A DNA stretch of 64,000 bases from Verrucomicrobiota bacterium. Its GTDB lineage: Bacteria > Verrucomicrobiota > Verrucomicrobiia > Palsa-1439. The stretch's first letter is position 1; every line of letters starts with the position of its first letter. This document shows, in pieces, positions 25,887 through 36,543 of the stretch. The notes below the pieces were generated by a model. It was not told the DNA's origin, searched no databases, and was given only the letters and a program-made list of their open reading frames with translations. The translations under genes were made by a program, and so were the position numbers. The stretch is taken from contig VHCW01000004.1 in NCBI GenBank assembly GCA_016871575.1, positions 1 to 64,000 of the forward strand, in the 5' to 3' direction.

Positions 25887-27686
25887 ATGAACACCAACGA
25901 CTCCCAACATCAGCCAGCCATCGAACGCCAAAGCATGGACGTGGATATCGTCTGCGTCGGGTTCGGTCCCGCCGCCGGGGCGTTCCTCACAACGTTGACG
26001 CGGCACCTGCCGCTCCCCGACGGCGCGATGCCACAGGTGATCTGTTACGAGCGGGCGGACGACATCGGCTTCGGCGTCTCCGGCGTCGTCACGCCGGCGC
26101 GGGCCATTCGCGAATCCTTCCCGCAGTTCGATCCCGCGCAGGTTCCCACGTGCGCCCCGGTCAAGACGGAAAAAGTATTGTACCTGCTCGATCCGGTCGG
26201 CGCGAGTCGCCGGTCGGCAACGTTGCGCGCGGCGGACAAAGTGTTGCGGCTTTTCGCCGGTAAGCATCTGGCGGTGGAACTGCCGTACATTCCGCCGTAC
26301 CTGCAAAAACACGGCGGCCTGGTGATGTCCATCGGCCAGTTCAACCAGTGGGTCGGCTCGCAATTGATGAGCACCGGCGCGGTGCAAATCTGGCCGGGCA
26401 CGCCGGCGGCGGAGCCGCTGGTTGCCGACGGCAAGGTCAACGGCGTGCGGTTGGCGGATCAGGACAACATGCCGGGGATGGACATTCGCGCGGCGCTCAC
26501 GGTCGTGGCGGACGGACCTGTCGGTCCCATTGGACGTCAACTCGATCAGAGATTCGGAATGCCCGAACAACATCACACGCACGACTGGGCCATCGGCATG
26601 AAGTTCGTCGTCAACCTGCCGGAGAATTGCCCGCTCGAAGCCGGTACGGTGTTGCACACGCTGGGGTATCCGGAGCCGGAGATTTTCGGGTTCCTCTACG
26701 TGTATCCCGATCGCGTGGCGTCGCTCGGTATTTTTGTGCCGTCGTGGTTCGATTCGCCGGTGCGGACGGCGTACCGGTATTTGCAGCACTGGATGTTGCA
26801 TCCGTATCTGTGGCGCTATCTCAACGGCGGCACGCTCCGTTCGTGGGGCGCCAAGACGCTCGGCGAATCCGGCCGGCGCGGCGAACCGTATCTCGTCGGC
26901 AACGGCTACGCCCGGATCGGGGAAGGCTCCGGAAGCACCAATGTGCTCACCGGCAGCGGTGTGGACGAGGCGTGGGCCACCGGCGCGATGTTAGGCGACG
27001 CTGTCGTGGAACTGCTCAAGGAGAAGAAACCGTTCACCAAGGAAAATCTGGAAGCAACCTACGTCGCCCGTCGGCGCGCCAGTTGGGTCGAGCACGAGGC
27101 GCGCGCCGCCGAGCGGGCGCGCGACGGGTTCCACAAAGGTTTTGTCACCGGCCTGCTGGGCATGGCGTTGGCGGGTGCGACAAAGGGGAAACTTCACGCG
27201 CCCGTCGAACCGCGTCCGCCGGCGGGGCACACGCCGAGCCTGGCCTCCTATTATCAAGGACGGATCCCGCTTTCCGAGATCGAGAAAATCCGTCAGGGAT
27301 GCGCCGCCAAGGGCGGCAGCGCGCACAACGCGTTGATGGACCGCGCCGGTTGGCCGGCGATTCCGTACGACGGCAAACTGCTCGTGTCGCAACAGGACGC
27401 GCTGTTGATGGGCGGCAAGGTGCAGGCGCCGGGCGGCTACGCCAACCACGTGGCCTTCTTGTATCCGAACCTCTGCGAGCAATGCGGCACCAAGATCTGC
27501 ATCGAAGTTTGTTCCGGGCAGGCCATCACGCCCGGTGAAAAGGGCGCGCCGGCGTTTGACCGCGAAAAATGCGTTCACTGCGGCGCGTGCCTGTGGAACT
27601 GCCCCGTGCCGCATCCCGACGATCCCGATCGCAGCGTATTGGACTTCCGCGCCGCGCCCGGCGGACTGCACTCGGCAGAGAACTAA
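25887..27686 (+). CDS. electron-transfer-flavoprotein:ubiquinone-oxidoreductase-like protein
   Basis: The 599-residue protein has an FAD-binding motif near the start (VDIVCVGFGPAAGAFL) and an ETF-QO catalytic region (GFGVSGVVTPARAIRESFP, then WAIGMKFVV). The C-terminal ferredoxin-like part has two cysteine groups, CEQCGTKICIEVC and CVHCGACLWNCPVP. ETF-QO passes electrons from acyl-CoA and amine dehydrogenases via ETF to quinone at the membrane. No etfAB lies in the window. The start at 25887 is preferred to 25845 because the upstream part has no ribosome site. Its stop overlaps the convergent hpf stop. Confidence 0.88.
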   Translation: MNTNDSQHQPAIERQSMDVDIVCVGFGPAAGAFLTTLTRHLPLPDGAMPQVICYERADDIGFGVSGVVTPARAIRESFPQFDPAQVPTCAPVKTEKVLYLLDPVGASRRSATLRAADKVLRLFAGKHLAVELPYIPPYLQKHGGLVMSIGQFNQWVGSQLMSTGAVQIWPGTPAAEPLVADGKVNGVRLADQDNMPGMDIRAALTVVADGPVGPIGRQLDQRFGMPEQHHTHDWAIGMKFVVNLPENCPLEAGTVLHTLGYPEPEIFGFLYVYPDRVASLGIFVPSWFDSPVRTAYRYLQHWMLHPYLWRYLNGGTLRSWGAKTLGESGRRGEPYLVGNGYARIGEGSGSTNVLTGSGVDEAWATGAMLGDAVVELLKEKKPFTKENLEATYVARRRASWVEHEARAAERARDGFHKGFVTGLLGMALAGATKGKLHAPVEPRPPAGHTPSLASYYQGRIPLSEIEKIRQGCAAKGGSAHNALMDRAGWPAIPYDGKLLVSQQDALLMGGKVQAPGGYANHVAFLYPNLCEQCGTKICIEVCSGQAITPGEKGAPAFDREKCVHCGACLWNCPVPHPDDPDRSVLDFRAAPGGLHSAEN

Positions 27687-28018
27687 TTTTTTTCTTTGCC
27701 GCGCGCCCCGCGCTGGCGGCGGGCGAGGCGTTCGGTTTTGCGTTTGCGGAGTCGCCGTTCGATCTTGGAGGCGGCGACATCCAGCGCGCTCAACACATCA
27801 GCGCCGTTTTCCTCGGCGCTCACGTCGGCGCCGGGGATTTCACAGAGCACGCGCACGTTGTACTGGCGTTTGGACGAGTGCGCGCTCACTTTGCGCACGT
27901 GGATCCGCGCACGAAGCGCGCGGGGTGCGTATTGTTCGATGTGGGCAACTTTCTCCTCAATGGTCGCTTTCAGGTCATCGGCGAGTGTAATGCCATTCGC
28001 CTGGATCAGGATATCCAT
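27683..28018 (-). CDS. hpf: ribosome hibernation promoting factor
   Basis: The 111-residue protein matches the short HPF/RaiA form: MDILIQANGITLADDLKATIEEKVAHIEQY, then VRVLCEIPGADVSAEENGADVLSALDVAASKIERRLRKRK, with a basic Lys/Arg tail. It binds the decoding centre of the 30S subunit to switch ribosomes off during slow growth. The ATG at 28018 has AAAGGAG six bases upstream. It is the last gene of a rhodanese-cydA-cydB-hpf run, 32 bases after cydB, which links hibernation to low-oxygen respiration. Confidence 0.93.
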   Translation of the reverse strand: MDILIQANGITLADDLKATIEEKVAHIEQYAPRALRARIHVRKVSAHSSKRQYNVRVLCEIPGADVSAEENGADVLSALDVAASKIERRLRKRKTERLARRQRGARGKEKN

Positions 28019-28050
28019 GCTTTGCTCCTTTCGGTCAGGTCGTCTTGGTT

Positions 28051-29067
28051 TCAATAACTGAACTTACCCAGTTCCACTTTACCACGAAACACCCAATAAA
28101 TCACGCCTGTATAAACGATCACAAGCGGCATCCCCACCGCCGCGATCACCGCCATGATCGCGAGCGTCTTCGGCGAAGAGGCGGCATTGTAAATATCCAA
28201 ACTCACGCCGTCCGTCAACGTCGAGTGAACCAATTCGGGAAACAGCGCGATGCCCAGCAGCAACACCAGCCCCGCGATGGTCGCGCTCGAAGACACAAAC
28301 GCGTAGACCGGCCGCCCGCGACGAATGGCGCGCGGAATGTTGGCGATGGCAAGCACATTGAACGCCGCCACGCCCCATGCCAACGGCATCATTCCAAAAT
28401 TGCGCGTCGCCAACGGCACGTCCACCAGCGTGTAAATCGTCGTCAGCGCGTACAGCGCGACGAAGACCCAGAATGAGCAACGAATCCAGCCCTGGATGCG
28501 TTGCTGCAACTCGCCGGTCGTCTTCAGGTGCAGGTAAATCGCGCCGTGCATGGCGAACAGCGACACGACAAACAATCCGACCAACACCGTGTATGGGTGC
28601 AACAGGTCAAGGAATCCGCCCTTGAATTCCATGTCGGCCCCAATCGGCATCCCGCGCATGGAGTTGCCGACAGCGACGCCGAACAACAACGCCGCCACGC
28701 CGCTCCCCGCGCCGAACAACACATCCCACAATCGCCGCCACGCCCGCGACTCTTTCTTGCTGCGGAACTCCATCGAAACGGCGCGCAAAATCAGCGCCAA
28801 CAACAGCAGCATGAAGGCGGTGTAAAACCCGGAAAACACCGTTGCATACGCGTGCGGGAAGGCCGCAAACAACGCGCCGCCGAATGTCACCAGCCACACC
28901 TCGTTGCCGTCCCACAGCGGTCCGATGGAGTTCAGCAGGATGCGGCGTTCTTCGTCTTTGCGCGTGAACAGATGCAGGATGCCGACGCCGAGATCGAACC
29001 CGTCCAGAATCGCGTACCCGGCCAGCAACACGCCCAGCAACACAAACCAGAGTTCATTCAGATTCAT
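28051..29067 (-). CDS. cydB: cytochrome bd ubiquinol oxidase subunit II
   Basis: The 338-residue integral membrane subunit has eight or nine hydrophobic helices. The opening [27 protein letters not shown] is the family signature, followed by [32 protein letters not shown] and later the [11 protein letters not shown] segment. It is the scaffold partner of CydA. It overlaps cydA by ATGA, giving equal synthesis, and precedes hpf. Confidence 0.96.
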   Translation of the reverse strand: MNLNELWFVLLGVLLAGYAILDGFDLGVGILHLFTRKDEERRILLNSIGPLWDGNEVWLVTFGGALFAAFPHAYATVFSGFYTAFMLLLLALILRAVSMEFRSKKESRAWRRLWDVLFGAGSGVAALLFGVAVGNSMRGMPIGADMEFKGGFLDLLHPYTVLVGLFVVSLFAMHGAIYLHLKTTGELQQRIQGWIRCSFWVFVALYALTTIYTLVDVPLATRNFGMMPLAWGVAAFNVLAIANIPRAIRRGRPVYAFVSSSATIAGLVLLLGIALFPELVHSTLTDGVSLDIYNAASSPKTLAIMAVIAAVGMPLVIVYTGVIYWVFRGKVELGKFSY

Positions 29068-30392
29068 TGCGCGCCTCCGTTCACCGGTTCAGGGCCTTGT
29101 CGAATCTTGTCGAGAAGAATGTACAACCAGACCGCGAACAGCAGCGCATAGATCACCCCAAACATGATGATCGAGCCGAGCACCTGCCCGGCCGTCACCG
29201 ATTTCGACAACGCATCGCCGGTGCGCAACAGCCCATAGACCACCCACGGCTGCCGGCCCACCTCGGCGGCGACCCAGCCAAGCTGGTTGGCGAGGTACGG
29301 CAACGGCACCGCCAGCACAAACACCCACAACAGCCACCGCTTCTCAAACAACGTCCCGCGCCAGCGCCAAAACAGCGCCGCCACTGTCAGGAGAATGAAC
29401 AACAGCCCCAGCGCCACCATCGCGTGAAACGTCTGAAACGTCAGCGCCACCGGCGGCCAGTCCGCGCGCGGAAACTTGTCCAGTCCCGTCACCGGCGTCT
29501 TGAAATCCCGATGCACCAGAAAACTCAACAGACCGGGAATGGCGACGCCACCCTTGACTGTTTGCGATTTCACGTCCGGAAAACCGAACAGATAGATCGG
29601 CGTCGCGCCGGTGCCTGTCACGAAATGCCCTTCCATCGCCGCCATCTTGGCCGGTTGGTACTGGGCCACGTTGCGACCGTGTCCGTCGCCGCTCAACGGC
29701 GCCAGCAGCGACGCCACCAAGCCCATCACCAGCGCGAGGCGGAAACTCGTTTTCGCCGCTTCCACGTGGCGATTCTTGAGGATGTACCAGGCCGACACGC
29801 CCATCACGAAGAAGGCGGCCAGAATGTACGCGCCAATCCAGACATGGACGAGCCGGTGGACCGTCGAAGGATTGAAAACCGCCGCGGCGAAATCGGTCAA
29901 CTCCGCCCGCCCGTTGCGGATCACGAACCCGGCGGGGGTTTGCTGCCAGGAATTGGCCACGATGATCCAGACCGAGGAGAGAACGGCGCCGAGCGCGACC
30001 ATGCAGGTCGAAAAAAAGTGCATGCGTTTGGACACCTTGTTCCAGCCGAAGATCATCACGCCGAGAAAAACGGATTCCAGAAAGAAGGCAAAGATGCCTT
30101 CCGCAGCCAGGGCCGAGCCGAAGATGTCGCCGACATAACGGGAGTACGAAGCCCAGTTTGTGCCAAACTGGAACTCCATCACAATACCCGTGGCCACACC
30201 CAACGCGAAGTTGAGGGCGAAAATCTTCGTCCAGAATTTTGTCAACGACTCGTACAACGGATCGCCGGTCCGAAGGTAACGCCACTCCATGAGCACCAAC
30301 AACCCGCCCAAACCGATGGTCAGCGGCGGAAAAAGATAATGGAACATCACCGTCAGCGCGAACTGCGCCCGCGCCAGGATTTCAACGTTCAT
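29064..30392 (-). CDS. cydA: cytochrome bd ubiquinol oxidase subunit I
   Basis: The 442-residue haem-binding subunit reduces O2 with quinol at high affinity. Conserved features are the b595 His18 region ([14 protein letters not shown]), [16 protein letters not shown], the second-haem region around HRLVHVW, and [20 protein letters not shown] near the C-terminus. At 442 residues it is the short-Q-loop form, against about 520 in E. coli. It is one base from the upstream rhodanese gene and overlaps cydB. Confidence 0.97.
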   Translation of the reverse strand: MNVEILARAQFALTVMFHYLFPPLTIGLGGLLVLMEWRYLRTGDPLYESLTKFWTKIFALNFALGVATGIVMEFQFGTNWASYSRYVGDIFGSALAAEGIFAFFLESVFLGVMIFGWNKVSKRMHFFSTCMVALGAVLSSVWIIVANSWQQTPAGFVIRNGRAELTDFAAAVFNPSTVHRLVHVWIGAYILAAFFVMGVSAWYILKNRHVEAAKTSFRLALVMGLVASLLAPLSGDGHGRNVAQYQPAKMAAMEGHFVTGTGATPIYLFGFPDVKSQTVKGGVAIPGLLSFLVHRDFKTPVTGLDKFPRADWPPVALTFQTFHAMVALGLLFILLTVAALFWRWRGTLFEKRWLLWVFVLAVPLPYLANQLGWVAAEVGRQPWVVYGLLRTGDALSKSVTAGQVLGSIIMFGVIYALLFAVWLYILLDKIRQGPEPVNGGAQ

Positions 30393-30393
30393 A

Positions 30394-30750
30394 TCAGAAT
30401 CCTTCTTTGGCCAGTGTGCTGTACGATTGCGGCAACCCGCGAGCGTCGAATCCTTGTTGTTTGAGAATCTTCACGGCGCTGACCGTGCGAGCGCCCGACC
30501 GGCAATGCACGTAAACCGGTTTGTCCTTCGGCAGCCCGTCGGCGGCCTTGGCGTCCGTCTCCAATCGGCTCAACGGCAGCAGTCGCGCGGATTTCAGGTG
30601 CCCGGCGTCCCATTCGCTTTTCTCGCGCACGTCCACCAGCACCGCCCGGCCCGCGGCCACTTCCTGCTTGATGGCCGGCAGCGATTCATTCGACGCGGCG
30701 CATGCTGCGCAGCAGCCCGCGATCAACGACATGAGCAATTTGGTTTTCAT
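30394..30750 (-). CDS. rhodanese-like protein, probably periplasmic
   Basis: The 118-residue product has a short leader with a Cys-rich end ([13 protein letters not shown]) that may be a lipobox or signal sequence, then one rhodanese domain. The active-site loop is [12 protein letters not shown] with Cys83; CRSGxR loops fit single-domain sulfur transferases. It opens the cydAB operon, one base before cydA. Confidence 0.88.
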   Translation of the reverse strand: MKTKLLMSLIAGCCAACAASNESLPAIKQEVAAGRAVLVDVREKSEWDAGHLKSARLLPLSRLETDAKAADGLPKDKPVYVHCRSGARTVSAVKILKQQGFDARGLPQSYSTLAKEGF

Positions 30751-30795
30751 GCGCCCTCAGGATAGCACAACTGATCGCAGGCCGAAAGTTGCGGC

Positions 30796-32550
30796 TTACA
30801 CAAAATACGCCTTGAGGACGTATTGAAGGATCATGCGCTGCGTGTTGAAGAAGGAGCCGTTCAACGCGATGGCGTGCCGCATGACATCGAGGAAACGGTC
30901 GCGATCCCGATAAAACAGCGGCAGGACGACGTTCTCCAGTTTGTCGTACAACGAGGCGGCGTCGTGCGGGGTGCGGTCGCCCCCGGCGGGCGCGGTGGAG
31001 TCAATCGCCCAGCCGGTGACGCCCTCGATGCAACCTTCGATCCACCAGCCGTCGAGGATGCTGAGGCTGGGGACGCCGTTGAGGGCGGCTTTCATGCCGC
31101 TGGTGCCGCTGGCTTCCATCGGCGGCAGGGGCGTGTTCAACCAGACATCCACCCCTGCGGTCAACCGGCAGCCGAGGTCCCAGTCGTAATTGGGCAGGTA
31201 GGCGATCTTGATGTCGTGGCGCAGGGCATCGCGCGCGGCAACGATGTGCTTGATCAATTCCTTGCCATTCTGGTCTTGCGGGTGGGCTTTGCCGGCATAG
31301 ACGATCTGGAGGCGGCCGGCTTTGGCAACAATGGCGCGGAGCCGGTCGAGGTTGTGGAACAGAAGGTCGGCCCGCTTGTAGGTGGCGGCCCGGCGGGCAA
31401 AGCCAATGGTGAAATCATGACGGTCGAAGCCGGCGTTGGTTTCGTGGTTGATCCACTCGACCAGATCGCGCTTGGCGGTTTCGTGGGCGGCCCAGACTTG
31501 CGCCGGCGGAATGCCAAGCGCGTAGCGCAAGCTGAAACTGTCCTCGCGCCAGCCGGGAATGTGACGGTCGAACAACTCCTGAAACGGCCGCGACGTCCAT
31601 GTCGGGACGTGCACGCCGTTGGTGATGGCGTCCACCCGATACTCGGCGAACATGTGCCGGCTGACCTCGGCGTGTTTCTTGGCGACGCCGTTGACGTAGT
31701 GGCTGAGGTTGAGCGCGAGGTAGGTCATGTTCAACATCGTGTCGGTGCAGAACAACGCCTTCATGTCGTGGGCGCCGGGCGGCCGGTTGAGGACGTGGGC
31801 GGCGAAATTGACGCAGAACTGGTCCTGCATTTTGGCAAACACATCGGGCAATCCCAGGACGCGACGGACCATGTCCATCGGGAACTGGTCGTGGCCGGCC
31901 GGGACGGGCGTGTGGGTGGTGAAGATGCATTGTTTGCGGACGGCTTCGATGTCATCCGGTGTGATGACCGGGTGTTGCGCTTTGCGGGCTTCTTCGAGGA
32001 GCAACTCGACGGTCAGCAAGCTGGCATGGCCCTCGTTCATGTGGAACCGCTGGATCGAGTCGAGGCCGAGCGCGCGCAAGAGGCGGACGCCGCCGAGGCC
32101 GAGGATGGCCTCCTGGCAGAGGCGATAGTGGTTGTCGCCGCCGTAGAGGTAATGCGTCAAGGCGCGGTCCCATTCGGTGTTTTCCGGCAAATCCGTATCG
32201 AGCAGATAGACGGGAACGATGCCGCCACCGGCGCCGGTGACGTCGTACTGCCATGCGCGGACATGCACGGCGCGGCCTTCGATGTTGACAACGACGCGCT
32301 GGGGCTGTTCGGCAAGGAAATCCTCGACAACCCATTCCGCCGGTTCTTCCGTTTGCCAGCCGCTGGAGTCGAGGCGCTGATAGAAATAGCCCTTCCGATG
32401 CAGCAACGACACGGCCACCATGGGCACGTCGCGGTCGGCGGCGGCGCGGATGGTGTCGCCCGCAAGGATGCCGAGGCCGCCACTGTAGGTCGGGATGCCG
32501 GGTTCCAGCGCGATCTCCATCGAAAAATACGCAACCAGTGGTTTGCTCAT
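30796..32550 (-). CDS. glgP: alpha-glucan phosphorylase
   Basis: The 584-residue cytoplasmic PLP enzyme releases glucose 1-phosphate from glycogen or maltodextrin. It is the short bacterial/archaeal form. Recognised blocks are [31 protein letters not shown] near the start, [23 protein letters not shown], and the PLP-lysine region [25 protein letters not shown]. The ATG at 32550 is chosen from the family start ([11 protein letters not shown]); longer frames exist. It is divergent from the protoglobin kinase. Confidence 0.94.
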   Translation of the reverse strand: MSKPLVAYFSMEIALEPGIPTYSGGLGILAGDTIRAAADRDVPMVAVSLLHRKGYFYQRLDSSGWQTEEPAEWVVEDFLAEQPQRVVVNIEGRAVHVRAWQYDVTGAGGGIVPVYLLDTDLPENTEWDRALTHYLYGGDNHYRLCQEAILGLGGVRLLRALGLDSIQRFHMNEGHASLLTVELLLEEARKAQHPVITPDDIEAVRKQCIFTTHTPVPAGHDQFPMDMVRRVLGLPDVFAKMQDQFCVNFAAHVLNRPPGAHDMKALFCTDTMLNMTYLALNLSHYVNGVAKKHAEVSRHMFAEYRVDAITNGVHVPTWTSRPFQELFDRHIPGWREDSFSLRYALGIPPAQVWAAHETAKRDLVEWINHETNAGFDRHDFTIGFARRAATYKRADLLFHNLDRLRAIVAKAGRLQIVYAGKAHPQDQNGKELIKHIVAARDALRHDIKIAYLPNYDWDLGCRLTAGVDVWLNTPLPPMEASGTSGMKAALNGVPSLSILDGWWIEGCIEGVTGWAIDSTAPAGGDRTPHDAASLYDKLENVVLPLFYRDRDRFLDVMRHAIALNGSFFNTQRMILQYVLKAYFV

Positions 32551-32639
32551 GGCCGCCATGATGTGACGGCGGGCGTGGGAAGTCAACGATGGAGCCGCCG
32601 TTGACAAGGGGCTGGGGTGTTCGTAGTCTGGCGCCGGCC

Positions 32640-34196
32640 ATGGCACTTTCCAAACGCGAACAACGCCTGAAGTTTCTCGATTTCACCGAGCGCGACGCGG
32701 CGCTGCTGCAGGCGTTGCGCCCCATCGTGGAGCGGCACGCCGAGTCGCTCGCGGACGGTTGGTGCGCGCTGCTGGAGTCGTTTCCGGAAACCGCCGAGAT
32801 CCTGCGCGCCCGCACCAGCCGGGACCGGCTGACAGGGCTGTTCCGCCAGTATTTGTTGGAACTGACCGAAGGACAATTTGACGAGGAGTATTTCGGGCGG
32901 CGTCAACGCCTCGGCCACACGCACGAACGCATGGGGCTGTTGCCGCGCTGGTTCTTGCTCGGATATCCGACGCTCTTTCGCCGGATCGTGGCGTTGATCC
33001 GCCAGGAGGCCGGCGACTTGGGGGACGACACGATCGTGGCGTTGGAAAAAGTGTTCATGCTCGACGCCTCGCTGGCTGTGGACGCCTACATTGCGAGCGA
33101 CCGCTATCGCCGGATGCAGGAGTTGGAGAGCATCATCAATGATTCCGCCGATGCCATCTTTACCGTGGACGCTGAGAAACGTCTCCGCTCCTGGAACCGC
33201 ACTGCCGAGCAGGTCTTCGGCTGGACCGCCGGGGAAATCATCGGCCAACCCGTCCAGCGCCTCGTTCCGCCGGACCTGCTCGCCGCCGGCGAACTCGAAC
33301 AGATTGACCAGCGTGTTGTCAAGCACGGCCACCTCCACATGGAAACCATCCGCCTCGCCAAGAACGGCCGGCGCGTGGCCGTCGAACTGAGCATCTCCGT
33401 GTTGCGCGACCCGCAAGGCGATTCCATCGGCCGCTGCGTCATCCTCCACGACATCACCGAGCGCAAACGCCTGGAAGAAGCCAAGCTCCAAGCCGAACGC
33501 CTCGCCGTCATCGGCGCGATGTCCGCCAAGCTCGCCCACGAAATCCGCAACCCGCTCAGCTCGATCACGCTCAACCTCGCCCTTGTCGGCGACGAGGCCG
33601 CCGCCCTCGCCGAGGCCGAGCCGGCCGCCACCGCCGAGATGCGCACGTTGCTCAGCGCGATTGATTCCGAGGTGCGCCGCATCCAGCGCGTGACCGAGGA
33701 CTATCTTCAATTCGCCCGGATGCCGAAACCGCGCCGCGACCGCGTGGCGCTCAACGACCTGTTGACGCAAGGGCTTTCGTTCCTCCAGGGTTCCTTCGAC
33801 AACGCGCACATCACGGTCCAACATCGCCTCGACCCGCTGTTGCCGGCGGTGCACGGCGACGAGGCCCAGCTTTGGCAGGCCATTCTCAACCTCATCCGCA
33901 ACGCCATGGAAGCCATGCCCGCCGGCGGCACGCTGACGTTGACCACGGCGCGCAAGGAAAACAGCGTCTCCCTGGCCGTCAGCGACACCGGCAAGGGCAT
34001 GAACGCCGACGAACAACAACAACTCTACAAACCCTTTTACAGCACCAAACCGAGCGGCACCGGCCTCGGCCTGCCGTTGACACAGCAAATCATCGCGGAG
34101 CACGGCGGACGAATCCATTGCGAGACGGTTCCCAATCGTGGTACTACTTTCCTCATCGAACTGCCCGTTGCCGACGCTCATGCCGCACAAAGCTGA
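32640..34196 (+). CDS. globin-coupled PAS sensor histidine kinase
   Basis: The 518-residue protein starts with a protoglobin domain (about 5-155) with proximal haem His95 in [19 protein letters not shown] domain follows (about 161-275; [20 protein letters not shown]). Then come HisKA with phospho-acceptor His300 ([12 protein letters not shown]) and an HATPase domain ([31 protein letters not shown]). No membrane segment is visible, so it is a soluble gas or redox sensor. It overlaps the NtrC-type regulator by 17 bases, forming a pair next to cydAB and hpf on the other strand. Confidence 0.92.
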   Translation: MALSKREQRLKFLDFTERDAALLQALRPIVERHAESLADGWCALLESFPETAEILRARTSRDRLTGLFRQYLLELTEGQFDEEYFGRRQRLGHTHERMGLLPRWFLLGYPTLFRRIVALIRQEAGDLGDDTIVALEKVFMLDASLAVDAYIASDRYRRMQELESIINDSADAIFTVDAEKRLRSWNRTAEQVFGWTAGEIIGQPVQRLVPPDLLAAGELEQIDQRVVKHGHLHMETIRLAKNGRRVAVELSISVLRDPQGDSIGRCVILHDITERKRLEEAKLQAERLAVIGAMSAKLAHEIRNPLSSITLNLALVGDEAAALAEAEPAATAEMRTLLSAIDSEVRRIQRVTEDYLQFARMPKPRRDRVALNDLLTQGLSFLQGSFDNAHITVQHRLDPLLPAVHGDEAQLWQAILNLIRNAMEAMPAGGTLTLTTARKENSVSLAVSDTGKGMNADEQQQLYKPFYSTKPSGTGLGLPLTQQIIAEHGGRIHCETVPNRGTTFLIELPVADAHAAQS

Positions 34197-35526
34197 CATC
34201 CTGTTGGTGGACGACGAAGAAGCCCTCTGCGTCGCCGCCGAGAAAATCCTCCTCAAGGAAGGCTACCGCGTCACCTGTGTCCACACCGCCGCCGAGGGAC
34301 TTGACCGCTTTCAGCGCGACGGCGCCGATCTCATCATCACTGACCTCGCGTTGCCAGATCAGGACGGCCTCACCGTGTTGCGCCGGGCCAAACAACTGCG
34401 CGCCACCGTCGAGGTCATCGTCATCACCGGCCACGGCACTGTCGAGAAAGCTGTCGAGGCCATGCGCTTGGGCGCTTATGATTTCATCGAAAAACCGCTC
34501 GACCGCGGCGCCCTGCTGAAAGCCGTCGCCAAGGCCGTCGAAAAACAGCGTCTCACCGCCGAAAATCTCCGGCTGCGCGATGCCCTCGAACAAATCCGCG
34601 GCGAAGAAGCCCTCATCGGCAACAGCGCGCCGATGCTGGCCGTGAAGAAACTCATCCGCCAGATCGCTCCCACCGATGTCAGCGTCCTCATCCAGGGTGA
34701 AAGCGGCACCGGCAAGGAAATCGTCGCCGACGCCATCCACCTGCTCAGTTCCCGTCGCGACAAGCCCATCATCAAAATCAGTTGCGCCGCCATCCCCGAG
34801 ACACTGCTGGAAAGCGAACTGTTCGGTTACGAACGCGGCGCGTTCACCGGCGCGGCCAACACCAAGCCCGGCAAACTCGAAGTCGCCGACGGCGGCACCT
34901 TGTTTCTCGACGAGATCGCCGAGATGAGCACGCCGCTTCAGGCCAAACTGCTGCGTGTCCTTCAAGACGGCCGGTTCCAGCGCCTCGGCAGCACGCGCGA
35001 CACTCAGATTGATGTCCGCATCATCAGCGCATCCAACGTTGACATTCCTCATGCCATTGCCGGGAAGATGTTTCGCGAAGACCTCTACTACCGGCTCAAC
35101 GTCGTCCACATCAGCCTGCCCCCGTTGCGGGAGCGGACCGACGACATTCCGCTGTTGGCCAATCATTTCCTCCAGAAATACGCCGCTCGAATGCGGAAAG
35201 ATGTCCGCGCCATTGCTCCCGCCGCGCTCGACCAACTCTTCGCCCACCCGTGGCCCGGCAACGTCCGCGAACTGGAGAACGCAATCCAACGCGCCATCGC
35301 TGTCACGACCGACGCCACGATCTCCAGTTTCATCTTGTGCGCGCCGCTGCCCGGTCTTCACGGCAACGGTTCGAGCATCACCGTGCCGGTTGGCACGACG
35401 CTGGAAAAAACCGAAGAGCGACTCATCGCCGAGACGCTCGCGCTGTGCGATGGCGACAAGGAGAAAGCCGCCAAGATGCTCGGCGTCTCCAGCCGCACCC
35501 TCTATCGCCGCTCTGCCAAGTCCTGA
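34180..35526 (+). CDS. NtrC-family sigma54-dependent response regulator
   Basis: The 448-residue protein has a receiver domain with Asp55 (LIITDLALPDQDG), then an AAA+ domain with Walker A GESGTGKE (173-180) and GAFTGA (220-225), needed to contact sigma54. Further motifs are LFLDEIAEM and REDLYYRLNVV. A short FIS-type helix-turn-helix ends it (EKAAKMLGVSSRTLYRR). The kinase upstream should phosphorylate it. Expected to activate promoters with GG-N10-GC elements. Confidence 0.95.
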   Translation: MPHKADILLVDDEEALCVAAEKILLKEGYRVTCVHTAAEGLDRFQRDGADLIITDLALPDQDGLTVLRRAKQLRATVEVIVITGHGTVEKAVEAMRLGAYDFIEKPLDRGALLKAVAKAVEKQRLTAENLRLRDALEQIRGEEALIGNSAPMLAVKKLIRQIAPTDVSVLIQGESGTGKEIVADAIHLLSSRRDKPIIKISCAAIPETLLESELFGYERGAFTGAANTKPGKLEVADGGTLFLDEIAEMSTPLQAKLLRVLQDGRFQRLGSTRDTQIDVRIISASNVDIPHAIAGKMFREDLYYRLNVVHISLPPLRERTDDIPLLANHFLQKYAARMRKDVRAIAPAALDQLFAHPWPGNVRELENAIQRAIAVTTDATISSFILCAPLPGLHGNGSSITVPVGTTLEKTEERLIAETLALCDGDKEKAAKMLGVSSRTLYRRSAKS

Positions 35527-35585
35527 CGCGGTCCTCTCCTTTGACGGACACACGATCTTCCTCCCCTTGACTCATCACCGCTGTC

Positions 35586-35619
35586 CGATAACTTTGAGAC
35601 GATCGTCTCAAGGTTATCG
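35586..35619. promoter_or_regulatory. 34-bp palindrome, paaX-like downstream site
   Basis: CGATAACTTTGAGACGA and TCGTCTCAAGGTTATCG are inverted copies with a single mismatch. The core TTGAGACGATCGTCTCAA is shared with the site at 36450-36491. It lies between two convergent genes, six bases beyond the PaaX-like stop, where a plain operator is unusual. No T-tract follows, so it is not a typical terminator. Confidence 0.65.
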
Positions 35620-35624
35620 AACAA

Positions 35625-36407
35625 CTATGTTCCCGCCAGTTCCACGAACCGCAGCGCCAGCAAACGGCGCAAGCGCAGATGCATTTGCCGGACATCTGCG
35701 CCCCGGTATCCTTTCGGCCAGAGCGAACGAGGCAACAATGGGTCAAGCGAAAATGCCGATTGATAGACCCAGCGCTCACATCGGGCCAACGCCGCAAGAC
35801 GCCCCAACTCACGAATGGCTGCCGCCGGATTACCAGTCAACGAAGGATGACGAAGATACTCCTCGTGCCGGTGCCCGATCCGTTTCCAGTCCCACGCACT
35901 GGCCACGACCTCTGCCGTGGTGCACAGGAACAATTCCCGCGCGGTAAATCCGCAGAAACACTCCGGCACGCCTTCCGCGTCCACGATTTCCTCCAGAATC
36001 GCCTCCAGCGAGTGCGGCCAAATCCAGACGCTGCGCTGCAACAGCCCCAATTTACGGGCGCGCAATGCGCGCCAGAGAATCTGGCGGTCCTTGCGCCGCA
36101 CTTCCGGCAGATCGAACGTCACCACCCGCCACGCGCCATCCCACGGCGTGTCCCACGAGGCTGTCGGATCATCCACTTGCGCCCGGCACACGCCTTCCGC
36201 CGTGATCCGGTAGGTCGCGTGCAGACCACTGCCGGTGCGCTGCAGAAGTTGGTGTCGCTCCAGTTCGTGGAACAGCGCGCGGCTTTCCCCGCGGTGCTCA
36301 TACTCCTCATATCCTGCCAGCAGGTTGTTGAACGTGGGACGCGAGAGTTTGTCCATCGTCCAGAGGAACAGATCCAAGACCTCTGCGTAGTTCAAGCGAT
36401 GTTTCAT
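35625..36407 (-). CDS. PaaX-like transcriptional regulator
   Basis: The 260-residue protein matches the PaaX layout: an N-terminal winged helix (LDLFLWTMDKLSRPTFNNLLAGYEEYEHRGE region), a middle domain with WDGAWRVVTFDLPEVRRKDRQILWRALRARKLGLLQRSVWIWP (the Cas2-like ferredoxin fold of PaaX), and a C-terminal helical part. PaaX represses the phenylacetate operon, but no paa genes are here. A GGGGA sequence precedes the ATG at 36407. The two long palindromes around it share the TTGAGACG core, suggesting self-regulation or a mobile unit. Confidence 0.8.
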   Translation of the reverse strand: MKHRLNYAEVLDLFLWTMDKLSRPTFNNLLAGYEEYEHRGESRALFHELERHQLLQRTGSGLHATYRITAEGVCRAQVDDPTASWDTPWDGAWRVVTFDLPEVRRKDRQILWRALRARKLGLLQRSVWIWPHSLEAILEEIVDAEGVPECFCGFTARELFLCTTAEVVASAWDWKRIGHRHEEYLRHPSLTGNPAAAIRELGRLAALARCERWVYQSAFSLDPLLPRSLWPKGYRGADVRQMHLRLRRLLALRFVELAGT

Positions 36408-36449
36408 GTCCCCTTCGTATCGCGGCGCGCATTTCCAAGCAAGCACGAA

Positions 36450-36491
36450 GCGTCAACTATTTTGAGACGACCGTCTCAAAATAGTTGACGC
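36450..36491. promoter_or_regulatory. 42-bp perfect palindrome upstream of the PaaX-like gene
   Basis: Bases 36450-36469 (GCGTCAACTATTTTGAGACG) and 36472-36491 are exact inverted copies around a two-base centre. The site is 43-84 bases before the gene start, where a promoter would be, so it is a strong candidate operator. Confidence 0.75.
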
Positions 36492-36543
36492 ACCTGATTG
36501 CGCCGTTGCTGAAATGACAAATAACTTCGGTGTCGTTGCCCGA

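Noticed and set aside
30823..32604. 593-codon forward frame opposite glgP
   Set aside because: Antisense shadow. The glgP motifs are unambiguous on the other strand.
35625..36407. Cas2 gene
   Set aside because: The Cas2-like stretch is the middle domain of a PaaX-like regulator; there is no Cas1 or repeat array.
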